From Candidatus Nitrosopumilus sp. (GTDB taxonomy: Archaea; Thermoproteota; Nitrososphaeria; Nitrososphaerales; Nitrosopumilaceae): 57,585 bases of DNA. Both the position numbers and the translations under genes were made by a program. The stretch covers positions 44,016-101,600 of the forward strand of contig REGH01000001.1 of NCBI GenBank assembly GCA_003702495.1, in the 5' to 3' direction. The notes under the pieces are model-generated. The model was not told the origin of the DNA, searched no databases, and worked only from the letters and a program-made list of their open reading frames with translations. Below, in pieces: positions 53,112-57,585 of this stretch (its first letter is position 1; every line of letters begins with the position of its first letter).

Positions 53112-55034
53112 CTAGGATACATTTTCAATGCCCAAAACATCATGATATGCTTTGGGGATAATTTTTTGGGTTTTATTGACCAATTCATGAATCTTAGAAT
53201 CAATCACATATGTAATTGCCCAATCATCATTACTTCTAATTGATCTTCCAAATCCTTGCAAAATAGTCATAATTGTTTGTGAATCATACCATAATGGGAA
53301 TTTTTTCATTTTCTCTCGAACCCGTGGATCTCCTAATGATTTGTATGGTACTTTAGCAATTATTTGAAATCTAGAATCTTCGTCTTTAAGATCAACACCT
53401 TCCCATAATGATGAGGATAATAATACACTCGCCCGGTTCTTTCGATGTTCATCAATTATATCATCTTGAGTTTTTCCATCGTTATTTGTAGAATGACATA
53501 TACGAATTCTTTTTTTGTTTTCAGGAGATAGTCCCCTAAGAATTTCCCAGCATCTAGATTTTGATTGAGTTAAAATCAACCCTCGTTCATCCGCATGTTT
53601 TGTTAGTAATTCATCGATTCTTCTAATTGCACCTGATTCTACTTCCGGTGGCGATTTTGCACTCAGAATACCCATATCTAAAAATTCTACTTGTCTATGT
53701 TCATAGGGAAAAGGGGATTTTGGGGTATCAATAAATGCAATTTCAGATTCATCAAATCCCATTGTTTCGCAAAAACTCTTTTTATCAATTGTTGCAGACA
53801 TGAAAATTTGATATTCTGTTTTAAAGAAATCTTCAACATAATTTGATATCCTTAAGGGCTTGATTGAAACAGATACCGAATTAGCATAATCATTTGTAGA
53901 ATCTTGAATAATGAAATTTCCAGGATCATTATTTATTTCATTAATTGCATTTGCAAAATTCTTAAAATTACTTTCAAATCTTCCCAATAACTTTACATCC
54001 ACTTTTTCTTTATCTACCTCCATTCTTTTTTCCAATTCTGCAATTTGTGTACCATAAAATTGCCTCATGATATTTAGAACTTCAAGTAATTCATCAATTT
54101 CTAAAATATCATATTTCCCAATATCTATTTGACATTCATCTAATTGATTTTTTGAAATATTTATTCCAATAAACTGGATTATTTGATCTTCAATTCCATG
54201 TGCCTCATCAAAAATTGAAACTTTTTTTTGCAAGTGTTCTTTAAAAACAGATTCATTTTGCATTAATTGAAAAAATGCAGAATAATTCCACACAGAGAAA
54301 CTAGATACTAGTCCATAATATTTTTGAAAATAATAGCTACAATCATCCACATTCTGCGTATCGGTAGAAGTTACATTACTAAGAGGTCTTTTGAATCTGC
54401 AAAACACGGTAACATCTTTACCATTTTCATTTTTTTCTGTTCCTTCAACACAATCTCCTTTTTCACAAGTGTAACCTAACTCCTTTGCTAAGATTGGGTC
54501 ATCAACTTTTTGCTTTTCCATAATTTTTAAGCATTCAAAATTTGATTTTCCTTTTACCGGTCGCAAAAACGAATAATCTCTAGTATATTGATCCTGTAAA
54601 CTCTTTGATTTTGTGATAAAAAATCCATCTTTGAAGTATTTTGCAATTGCAACTCCCACAGCAGATTTGCCAACTCCTGTAGGAGCTGAAATCACTATTT
54701 TTTTAAATCCTGATTTTATGCTGGTTTCAATCTCTTTGAGAATTTGTTTTTGAATGTCTCTGGGAACAATGTTTGTTGGAAAATATTCCTCAATTTTTGA
54801 AATCGGTATATTTTGAGGAGTGCTTTTAGAAACAGGTTCGGTTTTAATTGTAGATGGTTGAACGGAAGGTTTTGAATTTCTAAATAATTTACGTATATAG
54901 GATTCTCTTGCATCATCATCATTTCCAGAATCTGTGAAATATCGTGCTTTTTGACAATTACATTTTGCTTCAACTGTGTGTGTGCCAAATTTGGATATTT
55001 TGATCTCAGATTTGCATTTAGGACAGGTTTTCAT
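53112..55034 (-). CDS. XPD/DinG-like superfamily 2 helicase
   Basis: 640 residues. N-terminal zinc ribbon (C4, C7, C25, C27), Walker A SAPTGVGKS (116-124), an Fe-S type cysteine cluster (NFEC, YTCEKGDC, VFC, VDDC), DEAH in IFDEAHGIEDQ, and the C-terminal QGFGRSIRSNDDW. This is the Rad3/XPD/DinG family of 5'-3' DNA helicases. Five cysteines lie in the cluster region, at least four of which would bind 4Fe-4S. Role in repair, replication or defence not decided. Confidence 0.87.
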   Translation of the reverse strand: MKTCPKCKSEIKISKFGTHTVEAKCNCQKARYFTDSGNDDDARESYIRKLFRNSKPSVQPSTIKTEPVSKSTPQNIPISKIEEYFPTNIVPRDIQKQILKEIETSIKSGFKKIVISAPTGVGKSAVGVAIAKYFKDGFFITKSKSLQDQYTRDYSFLRPVKGKSNFECLKIMEKQKVDDPILAKELGYTCEKGDCVEGTEKNENGKDVTVFCRFKRPLSNVTSTDTQNVDDCSYYFQKYYGLVSSFSVWNYSAFFQLMQNESVFKEHLQKKVSIFDEAHGIEDQIIQFIGINISKNQLDECQIDIGKYDILEIDELLEVLNIMRQFYGTQIAELEKRMEVDKEKVDVKLLGRFESNFKNFANAINEINNDPGNFIIQDSTNDYANSVSVSIKPLRISNYVEDFFKTEYQIFMSATIDKKSFCETMGFDESEIAFIDTPKSPFPYEHRQVEFLDMGILSAKSPPEVESGAIRRIDELLTKHADERGLILTQSKSRCWEILRGLSPENKKRIRICHSTNNDGKTQDDIIDEHRKNRASVLLSSSLWEGVDLKDEDSRFQIIAKVPYKSLGDPRVREKMKKFPLWYDSQTIMTILQGFGRSIRSNDDWAITYVIDSKIHELVNKTQKIIPKAYHDVLGIENVS

Positions 55035-55270
55035 TTTCTAGGGATTTTTTTGATAATATTTTCTTATTTATGATATTCTAATTTTGATTTTTATGTAATG
55101 CATTACTGTTTTTCATTTCTAGATTATGAAATCTATGAAAAAATAAGCAATGTGCTTATCAACATCAATCTTGGTTTTGATCGAAAATAACATAACCATT
55201 TAACCATTATGAGATTTGATGAAGAAAAGAGAAACTAGTTTAATGTATTGAAAACTTTTTCTATTATCTA

Positions 55271-55297
55271 AACTCAGTTTTCTTAAAAATTTGAGTT
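55271..55297. terminator. Stem-loop after the lone receiver gene
   Basis: Arms AACTCA (55271-55276) and TGAGTT (55292-55297), with inner TTTT and AAAA pairing. It begins 2 bp past the receiver stop. The bases before it, TCTAAACTC, resemble the core of the hairpin repeat. Confidence 0.4.
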
Positions 55298-55298
55298 A

Positions 55299-55652
55299 TC
55301 AACAAATTAAGGACATTAGTGTTGGAAGTTCTGTTGGTTTTTCCAAAAATGCTTTAATTTTGTAGGATTTTAACTTGGCTCTTTCTTCATCTGAAACATC
55401 AGCTGCTGTTAAAACTACCACATTTTCTCTAGAAACATTATTCTTTTCCATAATGTCTAAAACTTCAAATCCGCTAACTTCGGGCATTGCCAAATCTAAA
55501 AGAATAATATCGTAATTATTAGAGGATAATTCTTCTATTATATTTAATCCGTTTTCAAGAGTTTTCACCTGAAGTCCCTTTAATTCCATATAAGATGCGA
55601 ACAGTTCTCTTATCTTTTGATTATCATCAATTACTAATACTTGCTTACTCAT
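55299..55652 (-). CDS. Lone single-domain response regulator
   Basis: 117 residues. Receiver with D9/D10, phospho-acceptor D53 in IILLDLAMPEVSGFEVLD, VVLTAAD and FLEKP. It aligns end to end with the receiver at 17581-17937 and shares long identical stretches (IDDNQKIRELF, DLAMPEVSGFEVLD, YKIKAFLEKP), so it is a paralogue 38 kb away. No kinase adjoins it now, although kinase relics lie at 51.8-52 kb. A palindrome stands before it at 55694. Confidence 0.9.
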   Translation of the reverse strand: MSKQVLVIDDNQKIRELFASYMELKGLQVKTLENGLNIIEELSSNNYDIILLDLAMPEVSGFEVLDIMEKNNVSRENVVVLTAADVSDEERAKLKSYKIKAFLEKPTELPTLMSLIC

Positions 55653-55693
55653 AGATTTCCAAATACATATTTCTGAATATAAGTAAATATTAA

Positions 55694-55712
55694 ATTCCCA
55701 ATTTTTGGGAAT
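55694..55712. promoter_or_regulatory. Perfect palindrome before the lone receiver gene
   Basis: Arms ATTCCCA and TGGGAAT around 5 bases, directly before an AT-rich TATA-like TTTAATATTT in the direction of the receiver. Resembles the element at 17523-17537 before the paralogue. Confidence 0.5.
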
Positions 55713-56354
55713 GAGATTTTATTAATTTAAAAAATTAGATCTGTGAAGAATGCTTGAAAACGGATTTAGTATCGGTAAGTGTCATAGTGGATCGCCATTT
55801 GATGTAGAGAATAGAATTGCTTGATATGTAATTTCTTCATCATAGTCTTTATTTCGACCAGTGATGTTCATTCACTTTTAATAAATTCAAATTCTGCAAG
55901 ATGCTTTTGATGATGGTAAATCTTTGTTTAAAAATTATCAAAATTTTTTACATCTAATCGGGTAATTTACACGTCTTTTTCAGTTTATTACAAGAACAGA
56001 AATTAATTCAAGATAGAACAAACCAGAAACGTGTTATTTGTCATGTGTAAATAACTAAAATCTTGAGTCTTTAGGTGGATTAGCTAATCTCAAATCTTTT
56101 CTTTGAGTAGAATATTTTCTATGCTCAGACGGATTACAACATAGGTAATTGTGTAGATAATAGATACCCTTTATCAATTAAATAAAGAACAATTAGTTTT
56201 TTTATTGGGCATAATATCAAGGAGAATTTGTGATCGTGAAGTTTAACTCAATTTCATATCTGTTAATAAGGTTTTAGGATATTTTATGTCAAAAAGAAGA
56301 AACTTGTTTAATACCTAGATCAATTTTTTGTAACCTAGATCCTTTGTTTTTGAA
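55713..56354. other. Gene-poor stretch
   Basis: No convincing gene on either strand. Frames of fewer than 30 codons occur, the best being 24 codons from ATG 55750, but none has a cysteine pattern, membrane segment or ribosome site that supports it. AT-rich throughout. Unseen non-coding RNA remains possible. Confidence 0.5.
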
Positions 56355-56370
56355 GAGTTTAGAATCTAAT
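56355..56370 (+). repeat. Hairpin repeat, copy b
   Basis: Core GAGTTTAGAATCTAAT without the left arm. Lies just past the 3' end of the small minus-strand frame 56385-56477. Confidence 0.6.
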
Positions 56371-56384
56371 CGTCTTTCTGATCT

Positions 56385-56477
56385 TCAATGTATTTTTTTA
56401 AATTCTTCTTGTTTTAGTCCTTCTTCAAGTATTCTTACCTGTTCTTTTTGTCTGAATTCTTCTTGTTCGTCAGGCAT
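56385..56477 (-). CDS. Tiny charged ORF, possibly frameshifted
   Basis: 30 residues from ATG 56477, MPDEQEEFRQKEQVRILEEG onward. At a run of seven A it leaves the frame that would read YIEDQKDD and stop at a TAG beside repeat copy b. Either a frameshift mutation, slippage or sequencing error. Coding is uncertain. Confidence 0.3.
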   Translation of the reverse strand: MPDEQEEFRQKEQVRILEEGLKQEEFKKIH

Positions 56478-56600
56478 AGTGTATTTTGTCTCTAATTGTA
56501 TATAACAAGTGATAAATTATTTTCCTAGTGCTAAAAATCATCATTTATTGAGAAGAAAAAAATGATCTTTTTCCTCTAGTGTCATTTCACAGGGCGGATT

Positions 56601-56620
56601 GAGTTTTTTTAGAATCTAAT
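56601..56620 (+). repeat. Hairpin repeat, copy c
   Basis: GAG, seven T, then AGAATCTAAT: the core with four extra T. Confidence 0.5.
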
Positions 56621-56644
56621 CTTCAAAATTGTGACTTTTGGGAA

Positions 56645-56722
56645 TTGGAGGAATGTGGTCATCAATACCCTAGTTCTATGAAGATACCACGCTGTAGTAA
56701 ATGTGGAAAGTATGCTAATTGA
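56645..56722 (+). CDS. Possible zinc-finger microprotein (25 aa)
   Basis: 25 residues from TTG 56645, reading MEECGHQYPSSMKIPRCSKC and ending KYAN. The pattern C-x-H...C-x2-C could bind zinc; its TGA overlaps repeat copy d. Too short and non-ATG, so tentative. Confidence 0.28.
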   Translation: MEECGHQYPSSMKIPRCSKCGKYAN

Positions 56723-56735
56723 GTTTAGAATCTAA
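56721..56735 (+). repeat. Hairpin repeat, copy d
   Basis: GAGTTTAGAATCTAA, the core with its dyad TTTAGA-A-TCTAAA complete. The TGA of the preceding frame overlaps its start. Confidence 0.65.
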
Positions 56736-56756
56736 AAATAAGATTGAATATCTTTG

Positions 56757-56768
56757 GAAAATATATAT
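56757..56768 (+). promoter_or_regulatory. TATA-like box of the 117-aa gene
   Basis: AT run AAAATATATATC about 26-37 bases before ATG 56794, giving a short-leader transcript. Confidence 0.5.
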
Positions 56769-56793
56769 CCAGATTTAATTTTAGATTAGATAA

Positions 56794-57147
56794 ATGGATA
56801 GAATTGCATTAATTGATGGATTTGAACAAGACAAGGTCAGAAAGACACTTGATGTAATGCTTCGAGATAAAGAGAATGAATTTCGAGAACTTGCAAAAAC
56901 ACTAAAAATTCCAACAAATACTGATGATTGGCAAGTGATTGTTTTGAAATTCTGTTTAGACTTTGAGGAATGTCTGACTATTTGGACAGATTCTGTTGAA
57001 CCAAACTCTATCAAAAATGCAAAATGTATGACAATAATGCGAGAACTTGCAAAGGGTAAGGAAAATTTCTCTGAAATTATCAACATGCAAAACGTGGCTC
57101 AAACCCTATTCTCAGAGTTTCATGAAACATACAAGAGATTGTCCTAA
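56794..57147 (+). CDS. Hypothetical helical protein (117 aa)
   Basis: 117 residues, soluble, all-helical and charged; two Cys in FCLDFEECLTIW. Its own TATA-like box and a hairpin repeat 12 bases past the stop frame it as a monocistronic gene. A minus-strand frame on the same bases is a shadow. No family recognised. Confidence 0.6.
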   Translation: MDRIALIDGFEQDKVRKTLDVMLRDKENEFRELAKTLKIPTNTDDWQVIVLKFCLDFEECLTIWTDSVEPNSIKNAKCMTIMRELAKGKENFSEIINMQNVAQTLFSEFHETYKRLS

Positions 57148-57158
57148 GGATAATTCCT

Positions 57159-57182
57159 ATTCTCAAAAGAGTTTAGAATCTA
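57159..57182 (+). repeat. Hairpin repeat, copy e
   Basis: ATTCTC and AAAAGAGTTTAGAATCTA: stem with a one-base-larger loop. 12 bases past the stop of the 117-aa gene. Confidence 0.7.
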
Positions 57183-57253
57183 GACTAGATAGTATGATAA
57201 TATTATATTGTTAAGATTATATGCCAATTAGAAAATTTGCAATTTGAGATACA

Positions 57254-57361
57254 ATGACTAATGCTAAGAGAGGCGAAGAAATACTGGCACATCTAGAAAC
57301 TATCTTCCTAGATGTTGAACATTATGCAGTTAAACTATTATCATCTGTTTCTCCTAGTTGA
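57254..57361 (+). CDS. Tiny helical protein (35 aa)
   Basis: 35 residues from ATG 57254 (MTNAKRGEEILAHLETIF onward), an amphipathic helix. Its TGA overlaps the left arm of repeat copy f. No family recognised; coding plausible from composition only. Confidence 0.38.
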   Translation: MTNAKRGEEILAHLETIFLDVEHYAVKLLSSVSPS

Positions 57362-57381
57362 TTCTCAAAGAGTTTAGAATC
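57360..57381. repeat. Hairpin repeat, copy f (complete)
   Basis: Best copy: arms GATTCT and AGAATC extended by AAA/TTT, loop GAG, one bulged C. It lies between the convergent stops of the 35-aa ORF (57361) and the Cys-rich gene (57386), so it could end both transcripts. Confidence 0.75.
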
Positions 57382-57385
57382 TAGT

Positions 57386-57585
57386 TTATTGACACCATTC
57401 TGCTTGAACAATACCATCTTTTACTTCTTGCATGCATAATGCATATTCGTATCCATAACACATTCCAGTATCTTCACTGTCAACCTCAGAGCCCTCTTTT
57501 GCTTGGCAGAAACTCTGACATTCAGAGGAATCACTGCATGTCATTTCTCCATCACTAGTTGGCATATTGCAAGACTTGTCAGCAT
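57386..57585 (-). CDS. Cys-rich protein (5' part beyond window)
   Basis: Reverse-strand frame open from the window end to TAA at 57386, at least 66 residues. Seven cysteines in MTCSDSSECQSFCQ, GMCYGYEYALCMQE and QAEWCQ and an earlier KSCNMP suggest a disulfide-rich secreted domain or metal site. Acidic overall. Its N-terminus, and so any signal peptide, is not visible. Confidence 0.55.
   Translation of the reverse strand, partial: ADKSCNMPTSDGEMTCSDSSECQSFCQAKEGSEVDSEDTGMCYGYEYALCMQEVKDGIVQAEWCQ

Noticed and set aside
55750-55824. 24-codon ORF in the gene-poor stretch
   Set aside because: Too short, no supporting motif or ribosome site.
56781-57086. Minus-strand frame of 101 codons
   Set aside because: It is the complement of the 117-residue gene, rich in Ser and Phe as such shadows are.
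52195-57381. CRISPR array as explanation for the repeated motif
   Set aside because: Copies are at irregular distances, in both orientations, of variable length and separated by ORFs, unlike a CRISPR array.
1-57585. Insertion sequences, integrase genes and rRNA genes
   Set aside because: I saw no transposase, integrase or rRNA sequence on either strand; the short repeats listed are not bounded by mobile genes.

Overview
The window is a gene-dense, AT-rich piece of an archaeal chromosome. The gene content fits a marine ammonia-oxidising thaumarchaeon (Nitrososphaerota) close to Nitrosopumilus. Pointers are aRF1 with NIKS and GGQ motifs, the formate-dependent AICAR ligase PurP, a TIGR00300 (LOR/SDH-type) protein, GatCAB beside an archaeal-type AspRS, CbtAB, PhnCDE, single-domain Lrp/AsnC RAM proteins, and secreted proteins carrying the short Trp-rich segment I associate with this group. 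Assignment rests on family recognition only; no search was run.

Layout. 1-8.4 kb: a truncated threonine synthase, Cys-rich microproteins, an Hjc-like nuclease, a methyltransferase-like protein, a DUF35/thiolase/F420-type LLM set and a sugar nucleotidyltransferase. 8.3-12 kb: small proteins, divergent purK/purE and threonine dehydratase. 12-17.4 kb: many small proteins, a class III nucleotidyl cyclase, two RAM-domain proteins, a Lys-rich repeat protein and a winged-helix regulator. 17.4-25 kb: a compact sensory island of two output-less response regulators, a PorA-like/solute-binding fusion and three membrane histidine kinases. 25-32.7 kb: tRNA-Phe(GAA), cobalamin adenosyltransferase, HD phosphohydrolase, LOR/SDH protein, aminotransferase and an acyl-CoA synthetase. 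32.7-37.4 kb: aspS-gatC-gatA-gatB-small ORF operon. 38-44 kb: purP, phosphonate ABC transporter with two tandem HTH regulators, and cbtBA with a divergent DUF4443 regulator. 44-51 kb: DsbA-like protein, aRF1, HIT protein, membrane and surface proteins, ilvD. 51-57.6 kb: accessory region with kinase relics, zinc-finger microproteins, an XPD/DinG-like helicase, a third lone receiver and a gene-poor stretch.

How genes work together. AspRS plus GatCAB give Asn-tRNA by transamidation. PurE, PurK and PurP serve purine synthesis. Threonine synthase, threonine dehydratase and IlvD serve Thr/Ile/Val synthesis. CbtAB and the adenosyltransferase fit cobalt and B12 use. PhnCDE with the HTH pair fits phosphonate or phosphate scavenging.

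The three points most worth a second look are: (1) the 17.4-25 kb sensory island, whose first kinase has a degenerate H-box and whose first regulator shares a palindromic promoter element with a paralogue 38 kb away; (2) a short hairpin-forming repeat present six times in 52.2-57.4 kb, mostly at the stop codons of tiny genes; (3) a gene whose best Shine-Dalgarno-matched start is an ATA codon.
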